Assembly (NCBI RefSeq): GCF_037975245.1
Contig: NC_092574.1
Span: forward strand, 25,898,713-25,962,712
From: Apostichopus japonicus
Lineage: Eukaryota > Echinodermata > Holothuroidea > Aspidochirotida > Stichopodidae
DNA: 64,000 bases
Direction of reading: 5' to 3'
The position numbers were made by a program, and so were the translations under genes. The notes beneath the pieces are model-generated. The model did not search any database. It had not been told where the DNA came from and was given only the letters and a program-made list of their open reading frames with translations. Positions 47,101 through 58,097 of the stretch are shown here, piece by piece. Each line of letters begins with the position of its first letter. Within the stretch, counting starts at the first letter, position 1.

Positions 47101-50100
47101 CATGTGTTACAGTGTTATAACACACTTCAGTTTATACTGATTAACGGTTGTCTCTTATTCACAGTACAAACTGATCAAGCCATGTACATTGAGTACACAG
47201 TAGCAGCTGCTGACATGTATAACATGTGTTACAGTGTTATAACACACTTCAGTTTATACTGATTAACGGTTGTCTCTTATTCACAGTACAAACTGACCAA
47301 GCCATGTACATTGGGTGTAAGATCACGTGTAAGATCCATTGTATGTTCTATCGACTAAGGACCAATATCCAGCAAAATATATCATATCAATCACTATTTA
47401 GACATTTTGCTTTGTTTGTTTTCGTTTTGACTTTCCCCCTTTATTTTGTTTGTCTATTTCTCTGACGCGGGATTGGCACTCAGAAGAGACAGCACGCTGT
47501 ATATATATCCTGTAACCTTCCGGGAACACACACTATAGTTTCATTCGCTACAATCCAGAAAACAGACAAGAAACGAGAGGAATTTGTAGTTACTCGTCTG
47601 CCTTTGATTGAATAATTTACGGATTCTACTTATGACGGTTATATCATAACCTATCATTTGTACAGACTATGACACCTCCACTTAGAACTGTGTTAAGTAC
47701 CCCTCACAATGCCCTCCCGACCCCCCCCCCCTCCCCTTTCATCAGAATAGAGGAAATTCCGGGTTGAATTGTGTACCAGTTTCTTACTAATCTTGAGAAT
47801 GTCAGATCGATTATTTTCCTGAGAATCGTGACAATTTTAGTTTGCATTTTATGGATAAACTATAAATCGGAATTGATCGTCAAATGTCGACATCTTTATA
47901 GAATTATAGTTAACAGAGAAATGGGGGTCGGTATACTCCACCCCCTTATCGACTGCATAAACAAAATGAAAAGAAGTTCTTAGCACATGTACCATTGCAC
48001 GTCTACAATTCTATAGAAATATTCTTTGTGAGGAGGCTCGGACCGTCCCAACCCTACATGGGAGTCGACCACAACGACAACAGGGCCATATCCCTCCCCT
48101 TTAAAATCATGGATCCTTTACCCCTGTTTACAGAAGAATTATTATCAGCACAGGCGTTTTCTTCATGAAAGGCGGTGGGCGGGGTGGGGCGTGTTTTTTT
48201 TTTCTTCCTCGATAGACGTAACTATTTGATACCAACCCCGAAATCAGTGATAGTAGTAGTAAAGTTCTGGGGTCCACATGCTTCTCCTCTGTTCCATGTA
48301 CAAGACAGTAACATATCCTCTAGTTGATGACCTGATGTGACGGCCACCTCGGTCATATTCCAATGATTATCATTGTACAGAGAATCATGGTAGTCCCAGT
48401 CAATATCAACGCCTTGCTTGACGACGAGAGCCAGTAGAATCTACAGAGAACGAGCAAGAAGAGAAGCAGAAGACACTGAATTGGTCAAAGAAGGTACATA
48501 TAATTAAAAAATACATATGAACAACATTTGAACATTTGAAAGTACAAATACGACACAATGATAGGATACAACAGTTATATATGGAGTGGAGTGTTAGCTC
48601 AGTGGTTTACACCGGTGCCTTTCAATCATAAGGTCCCCGGTTCGAGTCACTCCCAGATTAATGTATGTCGTCCAGTTACAGAGTTGTTGACAATTGACAA
48701 TTCATAATCATGGACGTTAAATATGAATGTGAGAGACTGACTTCGGTCAGCTTGCGGCCTTGATAAGCCAATTAGGCTTCTTCGCGAGTTCCTGCTTGCA
48801 GGAGGATCTAATATACATACATATATAACCTAAACTATATAACTAAATATAGTAAATAAGTAATACTTAAAAGGTCTTCGCTAAACATATATAAACATCA
48901 CATTTAGCATTTCAAAAAGGGAACTAAATATACTAGTAATACGTTAATAATTTCGAGGGATATCTCGGTACTAAGTTGAGAAAGTTTGTGCTAACGTATA
49001 GGCTAAGATGATTAACTTTGGAGACATACACAACCATCATATTTCGCAAGGTAACATAGAGTTTTGTAAAGAACAACTCCCCGCAAACATCTTCGCCTGG
49101 GAAATGTCCTATAGTTTGCAAGTCTTGCCAGGGAGTTATCATTCTGTGATTCTAGTATATGTCATTTATAAAGCCATTAAAGGTTCTTAAACCTGTTACT
49201 TTCTCTCAAGTTGTTTCTTTTTTCATATTTTCGAGATAGAATGGCAAATGTTGGCACTGAAACCGATTCCATTATCAGGTCGTGTTTAGACTTTCAGTAA
49301 CCAATAGATTCAGCATTTATAAAACCCACATAAACATTGTAATACAAAGCACATGTGGCTCAATGATATCAATATTTAGATTTGATCAAGTCAAGAGCCT
49401 ATCGCGTCATGCACATTAAATATGTGATATCTTCCGAATGGAATAATATTTTTTCTTAGCTCTTTTGTGACAGCCTTAAATTGATCATAGCGGTTATCTT
49501 TATCCTATATAGATATTATAATATTTGGGTTTGTGTGTTTCCTTTAAGAAATATATACATATGATGTATGACACAACCGATTTCGCATCCGTCATAGCCT
49601 ATAGATATAGACTCGAAGAGGGACCGAGAATTTGATACAGTGCAGTGTTCATTACACAAGGAGCTGTATAGCATAACGTTATACATGGAAGAAGGGGGGG
49701 GGGGGAATGTAAATCCATTTTTCCTCCCGACTGTGCAGACGACACCACTTTCAACGCGCTTGTTAGTTTCAAATTTATCATGATATTTGACTCACCTGTT
49801 GAAATACAGGATCATAAGTCTCCAGTTTAGATCTTCGAAATTGATTATAATTACAAAAGGTGACAGCTGGAAAGTCGATGGTTTTCACGTAGTTAAACTC
49901 GACAACCGTGGAAACAGGATAAGTGAAGTACTTTCTGATGCCAGACATAATGCCAAAAACGAGCCAAATGGCCATAGATATCAATAGAATGAACCATAGT
50001 AACCTGCAAAACAATTCAACAATTTATTACTCTGTTGGCTTAAATATATAAACACACATTAATTCGTCAGTTTTCAAGCTGGCTGAAGCACAGAATTTTA

Positions 50101-52331
50101 CAATTGGCATATCCTTTACCTACCCAACACGGAGTTTGGTAGCTGATGGCTTGATATATCATGGTGACTGCACATGTACATAATCATGACCGCTAAGATT
50201 TTGAGGTATAGATAAGGACCAGGCCTGGCGAGAAAAGGTAGTCTGCAGGGGGATACGACCCCGGGTAGCGATTTTTTAGCCCCAAACAGGTTTGCAATTG
50301 TGTGTAAATAGTCGTTCATGATTGGTCGGAAAAGTTACGTCATCACCATAGAAACATTCACTTCGAGGGTGCCAAAATGTCTGCATCCATTCGAGGCAAC
50401 GAAGATATAACCGTTCAAAGTCACCCGAAGCTTTTCGTATGTTTGGAATTGGTTTAGACATAATTAACACACTAGTTTGTTATGATTGTATGATCTACTA
50501 TCGATGTTTGATCGAAGTTTTCTGTGAAGGCATTATAATCGACTACATCACACAGTGAAAGTTTCGTACATGCAGGCGCGGATCCAGGGGGGTCCAGGGG
50601 GTCCGGACCCCCCTGCTCTTGGCCAAAAAAAAGAGAAAAAAAAGAGACAGAAAAAAAGAGGGAAAAAAAAGAGAGAGAAAAAATGAGAGAGAGAAAAAAT
50701 AATTAAATTAAACGCCAATTTTAAACATGTAGGACGTCAGAAGGGCGGTTAGGGCTTACAAGTCAGCCAGGTGTGTCTTTTCGGTCAAATGAACTATAGT
50801 GTGCACGCGTGCTACACGTGCAAAAAATGCCTAAAAACCTCAATTTTCAGACCGAAAAGTTTCAAAATTGAGGTGGTGTTCGAATTGTTTTGGGCGGTGA
50901 GGTGGCAGAGCGGTAGGCTGATTAGGATGCGCCAACGAATTCTTCATGAGAAATCGTTTTCTGCGGTGAGAAGGCATAAAACTGTTCTCCGATCAACAAT
51001 GGGCAAGGAACGTCTCACAGCTCTTGTTCTCATGAACACGTATTATAACACTCCTATCGACACTGACGAAGTGGTCCGAAAGTTCATTGAGAAACATCCA
51101 CGGCGTTTGTTCTCTCCAATCTACCATGAATAGATCATCAATAAAACTAGCTACCTCGTACTGATGCAGATACATTTCGAGTGAGTTTTTGTAGGTGCTT
51201 TGAATGGCTAAATTGAAGGGGGTTCCCTGTTGTACTTAAATATCCAAGAATTTCACAATGGATAGAGGGAAACCCACTCCCCTTAGACCCTAGGATCACT
51301 GGAGGCCAAACCCCTCACCCTTCCAGAATCCTGGATCCCGCCCTGCATCAAACAGTGGTGACGGAACGGGAGAGGGATTGGTGGCTAAAGGCATTATGAT
51401 TTTTGTATCATCTCAACTCATCTGATATGTATTACCATATTTCATAGATTGTTTTTTCTCATCAATTGAGAAATTGCAGACATGAGATCCATATTTTCAG
51501 GCTAGGTACATGCAGCTTAGAATACTCGGGAAGTGCCGTTTCCGGCCATCTGGGGGGGTTTGTAAAGCCAAAAATTTTATGGTACGCTCCGCGCCAACCG
51601 ATGGTGGCGCTCCGCTTAGATAGTCTTTCGATCAGGCGCGGCTGGACCAGTCAGACCCCCCCCCCCCCGTCAAAAATCCTGCATCCGCCCCTGACATGGT
51701 GCATCAAACATGTGCTGTAGATCTATATGTATTATAACTGTGTACACAGTGCAGTGACGGAAATGTATCATACTGCAGACTATCGTTTTGCGTATATTCA
51801 TTGAAGACGCGTGAACTCACGTCATGAAGTTTATATTAGCGCACCCATTCCACGAAACGAATTCCGATTTCAATAGAACTGCTCACGAATCTTAGATAAC
51901 TTAAACACGAACCCAATGGAATGTAGCGTATGTGTCATAAGTAAGGTTAACATGTGATCCAAGAAATAAAAGTAAAGTTAGGTCGTTTGAAGGGAAACCC
52001 CGTCACTAAACTTAATTAGTGTCCGTGTGTTATTCAGTGTATGTCTTCGAACTTCCAAGCGATGTTCATTATTGGTGCTGACGTAACGAGCAATCTGATT
52101 GACTGTAAACTCTGTAATTGCAAACCTGTTTGGGGAAAAAATATTCGCCCCGAGTCTCGGTCAATTCAGGAGCTCGGGGAAATATGTGATAAATAACCAT
52201 TTATTCTCACTTTAATGTTAGATTTACTTAAAAAACAAAAAACTTCCAGAAATGAGCCCGGTGACATATTTTCCATGCCAGAGCACAACATCATCATCAT
52301 CATCACCACCACCACCACCATCATCATAATT

Positions 52332-52410
<79 letters not shown>

Positions 52411-52556
52411 TTGAAAACTATATTATCATCAAGTTACCTTCTCGCCTTATGCAAACGGCTGTTCGTCACGTAACGGATGCCATGTAGTGTGGTTTCGTCA
52501 GCAAATTTAACTATGATTGATTCGTATCGTTTCGTCTGTGGTTCCTGAATTTCCAT
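34055..52556 (-). CDS. ASIC/BASIC-like DEG/ENaC sodium channel, gene B (10 exons)
   Basis: Paralogue of gene A, 446 aa. Exons: 52556-52438, 50003-49796, 48440-48237, 43235-43092, 42422-42324, 40542-40395, 38149-38093, 36914-36764, 35290-35199, 34173-34055; total 1341 nt with all phases consistent. Landmarks: HG at 25-26, TM1 about 41-63, YFTYPVST then FPAVTFCN at 84-91, Cys-rich ectodomain, GAS at 419-421, RRRR after TM2 and a tail of only a few residues. As in gene A, the ASIC1 His pair after TM1 is absent. The tandem arrangement and identical intron phases indicate duplication; the proteins have diverged a lot (about 60% identical in exon 9 by eye), so the duplication is old. Confidence 0.93.
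34270..34740 (+). repeat. Degenerate minisatellite in gene B intron 9
   Basis: GTGAGTAC / TATGTGAG-type units. A longer block of about 130 bp (GAGTATGTGAGAGTATTCT ... ATTATGTGAG) occurs twice, at about 34490-34580 and 34630-34720. Confidence 0.75.
35199..35290 (-). CDS. Gene B exon 9 (pre-TM2)
   Basis: Residues 377-407 and one base. It has NYLEVNIFFDILG and YDFLALQ. Acceptor GTTAG, donor CAAA|GTAAGT. Confidence 0.93.
36764..36914 (-). CDS. Gene B exon 8 (Cys-rich)
   Basis: Residues 327-376 and two bases. It has IQCDCPVSCMHE and LALWPSDFE. Acceptor TTGGCAG was chosen over a nearer TTTTAG because it gives the same phase and 151-nt length as gene A. Confidence 0.9.
38093..38149 (-). CDS. Gene B exon 7 (57-nt small exon)
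   Basis: Residues 308-326 with split codons. It includes PVPLCSPRQIVQCVLPAQ between acceptor CTACTAG and donor GTAAGT. Same length and phase as in gene A. Confidence 0.9.
38231..38690 (+). repeat. (GAT)n-rich trinucleotide array
   Basis: About 450 bp of GAT with GGT, GAC and CAT variants, starting 82 nt from exon 7 of gene B inside intron 6. Long Met/Ile-rich open frames on both strands come only from the repeat. Confidence 0.96.
39739..40120. mobile_element. hAT-type MITE with 8-bp target duplication
   Basis: A 382-bp element with inverted ends around TAGGCGTAGGAG / CTCCTACGCCTA, flanked by the direct repeat ggctgtaa at 39731-39738 and 40121-40128. It lies in gene B intron 6. Confidence 0.9.
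40395..40542 (-). CDS. Gene B exon 6 (Cys-rich)
   Basis: Residues 259-307 and one base. It has SNCSDAKL, YSTEACWFECEAK and FCGCRYYKYP. Acceptor TTGCAG, donor CCAG|GTAATT. Confidence 0.93.
40928..41032. repeat. (AT)n microsatellite, interrupted
   Basis: (AT)n with TTTAT interruptions in gene B intron 5. Confidence 0.95.
42324..42422 (-). CDS. Gene B exon 5
   Basis: Residues 226-258. It includes LFVHPQGEFPLVDQLG and SPGFETSFRI. Acceptor TTCCAG, donor ATT|GTAAGT. Unlike gene A, this donor is followed by unique sequence, with no 48-bp array. Confidence 0.93.
43092..43235 (-). CDS. Gene B exon 4
   Basis: Residues 178-225. It starts ICFTFNG and includes GASQGLRLRLSAEQ and WGYYTAAGFK, two codons longer than in gene A. 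Acceptor ACATAG, donor AAG|GTAAGG. Confidence 0.93.
43673..43911. mobile_element. MITE with about 48-bp terminal inverted repeats
   Basis: A 239-bp element. The left end CTAAAGCCCGGGTCACATCT continues CGCGATTCAACACGCG; the right end is its reverse complement with few differences. The interior is also rich in TTGCGC repeats. The superfamily is unclear, and a target duplication could not be fixed. Confidence 0.8.
44108..44170. repeat. (AT)n microsatellite
   Basis: About 62 bp of (AT)n. Confidence 0.95.
46725..47310 (+). repeat. 122-bp satellite
   Basis: About 4.7 near-identical units in gene B intron 3. Each contains GTTGTCTCTTATTCACAG followed by TACAAACTGATCAAGCCATG, which reads as a good 3' splice site on the plus strand, antisense to gene B. 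A palindrome-like ACATGTATAACATGT segment and GTGTTATAACAC are also present. Very low divergence suggests recent expansion. Confidence 0.95.
48237..48440 (-). CDS. Gene B exon 3
   Basis: Residues 110-177. It has GHQLEDMLLSCTWN and CGPQNFTTTITDFG. Acceptor CTGTAG. The donor GGG|GTTGGT is unusually weak (GTTGGT, not GTRAGT), though the homologous position in gene A fixes the boundary. Confidence 0.88.
48582..48830 (+). mobile_element. tRNA-derived SINE
   Basis: Head GTGTTAGCTCAGTGGTTTAC is a strong box A; GGTTCGAGTCACTCC is box B with the T stem lost. A body of about 170 bp follows, including TTCCTGCTTGCAGGA, ending in AT-rich tail. It lies in gene B intron 2. It is not a functional tRNA, because the T arm cannot pair. 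Confidence 0.75.
49796..50003 (-). CDS. Gene B exon 2 (TM1, FPAVT motif)
   Basis: Residues 40-109. TM1, YFTYPVST and FPAVTFCNYNQFRR are visible. Acceptor TTTGCAG, donor CAG|GTGAGT. Confidence 0.94.
50573..51345 (+). mobile_element. hAT element remnant
   Basis: The left end CAGGCGCGGATCCAGG and the right end CCTGGATCCCGCCCTG are near inverted repeats. Flanking 8-mers (cgtacatg and catcaaac) do not match, so the ends are either wrong or rearranged. It contains the transposase fragment at 50890-51133 and lies in gene B intron 1, antisense. Confidence 0.55.
50890..51133 (+). pseudogene. hAT transposase C-terminal dimerisation fragment
   Basis: The plus-strand frame reads KSFSAVRRHKTVLRSTMGKE, then RLTALVLMNTYYN, EVVRKFIEKHPRRLF and a stop. 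This is the hAT C-terminal dimerisation region (FSALRRIKTxLRSTM-type), as in TTF/ZMYM-type transposases. No zinc finger or catalytic Asp region is present upstream, so it is a fragment. Confidence 0.8.
51460..51693. mobile_element. hAT-type MITE remnant
   Basis: Contains GTACGCTCCGCGCCAACCGA and TGGTGGCGCTCCGCTTAGAT, shared with the MITEs at 3005, 8822 and 61509. It ends CCTGCATCCGCCCCTG at 51693. No matching left end and target duplication could be fixed. Confidence 0.55.
52290..52412. repeat. (CAT)n then (AT)n microsatellite
   Basis: CATCAT/CACCAC repeats followed by (AT)n just downstream of gene B exon 1, where gene A instead has its 100-bp exon-edge array. Confidence 0.93.
52438..52556 (-). 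CDS. Gene B exon 1 (start codon, HG motif)
   Basis: Residues 1-39 and two bases. It includes KFADETTLHGIRYV, ending GCGAGAAG|GTAACT. The frame is open upstream of the ATG for some distance, so an earlier start or a 5' exon is possible, but the length matches gene A. Confidence 0.87.
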
Positions 52557-55500
52557 GAGATGAATATCGGTAGATACCTTCAGGACAAATGTATACACAG
52601 ATGTCAATAGACCTACACGGTGTGCAGGAGAGGAGAATTGTGATTAAAAAGTTACTATAGGCTCTATTATATATGTATAGGTCTATATATATATATATAT
52701 ATATATGTGTATGCAAATATCCAGAAACCAAAACATGTATTCATGTACATGTAGTCAAGACATTAAGTTAATAAAGGACAACCCCTGCTGTATCTAATAA
52801 ATGTTTAACCGTCAAATGATGTGTTTATGATTTTTTCGTGTGTCGATTGATGACATTTTAATGTACTCACAAAAGAATGAAAAGAGAAACTCGAGTCATT
52901 TATCTAACAGCCCATGAAAGGAATAGTGCAGTGAACTCACCTCAAAGGCACACTGCATATATTTACTCATTGTAAAGAAGAAGGGGGAAAAAGGAGGAAA
53001 TAACAAACAGTGGCGTTTACATGAGGATGGTTTCAACACGCAATTGAATACAATATAAAGGTCCTCAGTAATTTAGCATCCTAAATATCATAACAGTTTA
53101 ACCCAAGGTACTTTCCTGGAAGGTGGCCCTTAACGAGTGCAAATTATTTTCAAGTAATGACATGGGTTTATGTAAACAATGTTAGTCCGAAGTAGGAAAA
53201 CTGTTTTGATGGAGGACGGGGAGAGGGGAGGGTGAGGGGAGGACAGTAGAGTCTAAAGGTGTTTCATACATGAGTGTTTATTACTTAACATTCAAGCATA
53301 AGAAAAAACTGAGGACCAGTTAATATGCTTATTTGTATATAATAGCTTATACGGGAACTATGAATCCATTTGGACTAAGGCAGACGCACCAATAAACTCA
53401 CTGTTGGTAACTTATCATAATCAATCCAGAAATAATCGCTTCATTTCTGTATATTAAGACAGTGGCGTCGAGGGCCATGCCGGACCCGGCAGGGGACAAT
53501 TATGATACCTGGCCTATATATGTTAGAGGTCATCTCATGCTTTGTATTTAGACCAAGATAGAGGTGGCTTTTATACACTTTTCCACATTCAAATAGAACT
53601 GATCGAATGGAAGTGGCAAACAGACCGGAGACAACAGCAAATATACTTCTCTGCATATTTATATTTACTTTATATGTTTAAACATATAGTGTAATGTACC
53701 GCACATCATGCATGGCAAACACCATATAAAGTTAAACCAGCTAAATTATTTGGATTCGTTCCAACCGTTTACCTATCCCATCATGCAATTTACACTTAAA
53801 CACTACATAACAAATGATTGAGTAAGTCAAAATCATACTTTACAATACAATCTGACAAAGATGAAAGCATATAATCAATAGACTGTAAAACTGTAATGTC
53901 AACATTATCCCTTCTTCTTGCATTAATTACAATGACAATGTCATGTACACGTCAGTTTGCTACTCAATACGACCATGAGGCTTTGTTACACAGTCAAAGT
54001 ATTTGTGTATACCTTCGGTACGTTGTTTCTTTTTTTTTCTTTTTTCCTCAATTTTATTTCGATGCCATTGTCAATTAAATTAGGCTATGACCGAAGAGTG
54101 AACGATAAAAAGTAATCTTCTTGTCAAGTTTTGTTTAACGGTCGTCTAGTGTACACATTCATGAGCAACAATAAGCTTTTAGATCTGTAGGCCTACAGCA
54201 CGTCCACAAATATAGTAATAAATCCAGCAGGTTAATTGGCATGGGCATATTGGAATCAGAGCTTAGGTTGTTGCTATCATTAGTATTGTTTCAGCTGCAT
54301 TGTGGGTATAAGAATAAATGCTTCATAGCTCTTTCGTGGGCATTGCATAATATTATCAGCATGGCTGATTCAGGTGAGACGATGTGATGCAATGATATCA
54401 TTTTGGAACTGAACGGCAATCTCCAACTTTATATATAAACTGCAATGATGACATTAGCGAACAAAACCAAACAAAAGTGATGTGAGGTATACATAAGTAC
54501 TTCTTGAAATAAATGATGTGTAACGCCAGTTTATTGGATTAATAATGTTCCACTATGTATCGTAAGGTCAAATAGATAGGCCTAGATATTATCATTGTAT
54601 CTAACATACGTTGTGGCAATAACGCGGAATGATATAGTGGAATATTTTACTTGGGTGATGGTGAGAATTAAGAAGCGCTATAGTGATATAGCAGCAGATC
54701 CCGTACCGTATACATATTGCCAATTAAATACCAATAAAACCACCGGTTAAGAGAGTCTTTAAGCAACAACTACGATGTACTGTACAAGCAAAGAGTGCAT
54801 GGGTGTCAATTATGGCTACCAATAGAACAGGAGATAGGATATGATGTGCTGGTATAGTCAAAGTACTAATATAGTGCATTACATGTGCAGATATACAAAT
54901 TGTCGGTGCAAATGTATAGGCTATATATATGAAAACAAGCAATCTTGGCGTTGAATGTGTCCGTTACGTTGCTTCAGCTGTTTTGCAGCAATTATGAAAT
55001 CACTTAGGGAATAAGAAAGGATCTTCAAGAGTAGAGAATGTTCTTATATTCATATAGGTGCCTTCATTTAGGGATACTATAAAAGTCTCGAGTTGGAAAA
55101 GTTCAACAAAATATGAAATGAAGAAAATGATTAATTATTAAGTCAGTCTATATAGGATACATATATACCATATGCATTAATGCACTTATTCGTGTTATTA
55201 ATTCAAGTTAAGTTTGCAATGTTCTGCTTCCTTGTGAGAATGCTCCGTATTGGCCTATATATAAAACGGTTAGCAAATGAGACACTTTTTGAGCGGCTCT
55301 TTGTTTTCTTATTCTAAATCGTCAGTTATGTATGTTAGATGTATGTTAGATGTATGTTAGATGCATGTAATTGAATTTTACCAGATATCTGGAGGAAAAT
55401 TCGCTTCAAACGGGTCATGTTTGAAACGTACGGTACTCGTTAAATTTGTGTGCAGTAAGATAGATATACGAAGTCATATACCGAAGAATATTTGATAAAA

Positions 55501-58089
55501 TCGTACACTGCAGTATATATTGATCTAACACAGGTAAACTTTATATACCTGAATTACTGTACACCAATCCTATAAATATGAACAAATCAAGGAAAACTAT
55601 TAAAACTGTACCTGCCTTATTAGATGACTTACATTAATATATGACATTTAAGAGGCGTCAAGAGGGTCAGGTGAGGTCAGGGGGGCCAGGTGAAGCCTCG
55701 GGGACATTTACTGTATGTCACCGGTCCGCCTATGGATCAGTCTTGGGCATTCATATTGGTCTATATATGCATTCATATAGGCGTTTGAAGATTCTTATTT
55801 CTGGTAGACGGAATTAGTTCCTGCAGTTAGATTCGTCCTTAACCCACCAGGCACCGAGGCACGGTAGTGTATAACTCACCCCACCCAACCCCACCCCATT
55901 CCACCCCAACACAATACCACTTTTGTTAGGCCTGCTTTAGATAAGCGTAGTGAGCAACAAATATTTTGTATGAAATTTCCATATTGAGACCTGTTTATTT
56001 TCCTTTTCATTTAAATGAAAGCATATACTTTAATAATACCACGATATATAGGGACTCGTCCATATTCTTTTGTACTCATGATACCGGAAATAAATCTAAT
56101 TCGTGTTATATACTATGCATGATGGACATATGGTTCTCTATATGAGTAACACGTAGCCTATACCGATGATTATGAAAGTACGGATACTCAGCCATCAAAC
56201 ATATATGTCAGAAGATTCGAAAAGTGTGTTCAGCATGAGTGGAAGAATATATGCGGGCAATAACGATGGTATGTTTATATTAAATTCCTCGTGGGTTAAA
56301 GTACCGTGTGTTACGTAGGCATCGCTGTTCAATGACATATGTACATCAATGTCTTTATATCTATATGATTGTCATAATATGGATGCTACAAAAACTAAAA
56401 ACACAAAAATTTATATATCCGTATGACTCGATTCAATTATTCCCCCTGTGTGGTTAAATCACGTGGGTGTGCAAATTTCATTTTCATGAACTTCGGATCA
56501 GGGTCCTAGCCACGGGTGGAGGGGAGGGGGAGCACCGGGATACGATATAGTTCGATTTATTTATTAAGCTTTCGTATATACAAATTATGTGGTGGTCTTA
56601 CCTTTCTCAAGGATATATAAAGGATTGAACGATAGACAATAAAATTGAGGGTGGGTGGGCCATGTGGACTTCTTCAGACTCTCTTTACACCTAAAATGGC
56701 TTACATTTTATAACACGCATACACAAAGTCGTATACACTGGCAGAGATGTAGATAAAATGATAGAAAAGTTAGCAGTATTTTACATCTAAGCACTTTTAT
56801 CTAACACAAATGTCTCTAGACCCCCTATAACGCGATGGACATCAACCAATTCATGTGCTCTCTCCCCCGCCCCACCCCACAGAAAATCGAACTCCGGTTA
56901 CGGGCCTGCTGCAGCCTATACAGGCACTGCCTCTGTTAATAAGCATTGGCTGTAGTCATTGATCGGGAGTGATCAGGTATATACGTGTAATCATGCCTGC
57001 AGTGCTCCATAGCTACTAATAACTAATACATTGATATTACATGTGCAGACGGTTAACGGTAAGGAGAAGTCGGTATCTATAGTAGTGCCCCGCATAGTGC
57101 AGCATGCGTCATGACCAAGAATGTATCCACGGAACAAAGTATATTATTCGGGTTTGGTCGGATCGCATAGGCCTACATGTATAAGCATAACCTCCCACGT
57201 ATGCGCGATATTTGGAAACGGCTGATAGCGTTAATTGCATATATACTTCATTGTTTAATGATGCGGTAACAATAACAATTCTGGATTAAATCCTTCATCG
57301 CACAAAAAAAGATATAAATTATTTCTACAATCATCTAAGCTTTCACTGAATGAAGGCTTAGAGCAGAGTTTGTCAATGGGCGATCCGCGGACCATCCTCT
57401 CGAAAACTTTCAATTCAACGCCGTTTGTAGTAATAATCATCGTCATCGCCGTCGTCGTCGTCGTCATCGTCGCCATCGTCATCATCATTATCACCATCAC
57501 TATCGACCATCGACCATCGGCCATCGACCATCATCATCATCATTATTATGTATTGATGTTTTTTTAAATTTTGTTTGTCCGTTATCACATTATGTAAGGA
57601 ATGTGCGGTTGTCAGTATAGGCTTGCTGTAAATGTTAACCTCATACTCGTACCACGGGCTATTGCACATTTAGCAAACGCATATTTTCAATGGCATAGTA
57701 GATTTACAATGCAACAGTATATGCTACAATTTACAGCGCACTAAATTAGGGAAGCCCATAATGCAGGCGGTAGACTGGAAATAAGGTTGGGACCTTACAA
57801 TGCATGAAAAAACAAACATGGACCGAATAGCCAAAACCGGAGAAATTGTGGATCTTCTACTGTCTCAAATTATTACTTAGCAAGCGCATATACCTTTATA
57901 AGGAGACCTTATAATGTACCTGTTGGGTTCGGAAAATGGGTTGATAAAACAAACATAACAACTAAACTATAAACGCACTGAAGCATGGCAATCTATACAG
58001 ACAAATTGACTGAACTGAACGGACTTACTTAAATTGAAGAGATATAATGCTGGTGATAATACGGTGTGACAGTGACCATGGTTAAGCAT
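52557..58089. other. Upstream of gene B; no gene seen
   Basis: AT-rich DNA that may hold the gene B promoter and 5' UTR exons, which I cannot place. Minor items: (AT)n at 52685-52706, a single hAT-like end near 53462 (CAGTGGCGTCGAGG), and a GTC/ATC trinucleotide array at 57425-57550. Confidence 0.5.
57425..57550. repeat. (GTC/ATC)n trinucleotide array
   Basis: CGTCGTC and CATCATC runs with ATCGACC repeats. Open frames rich in Asp or Val are by-products. Confidence 0.9.
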
Positions 58090-58097
58090 TATACATG

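Noticed and set aside
46725-47310. CRISPR array
   Set aside because: Units are 122 bp and contiguous with no unique spacers, and this is a eukaryotic genome; it is a satellite.
48582-48655. tRNA gene
   Set aside because: Good A and B boxes, but the T stem has lost its 3' half and a SINE body follows.
50573-51693. Complete hAT transposon with target duplication
   Set aside because: Inverted ends can be paired in two ways, but neither has matching 8-bp flanks, and only the transposase C-terminus is present.
57255-57669. Asp/Met-rich frames
   Set aside because: Produced by GTC/ATC trinucleotide repeats; the flanking part has no family match that I can name.
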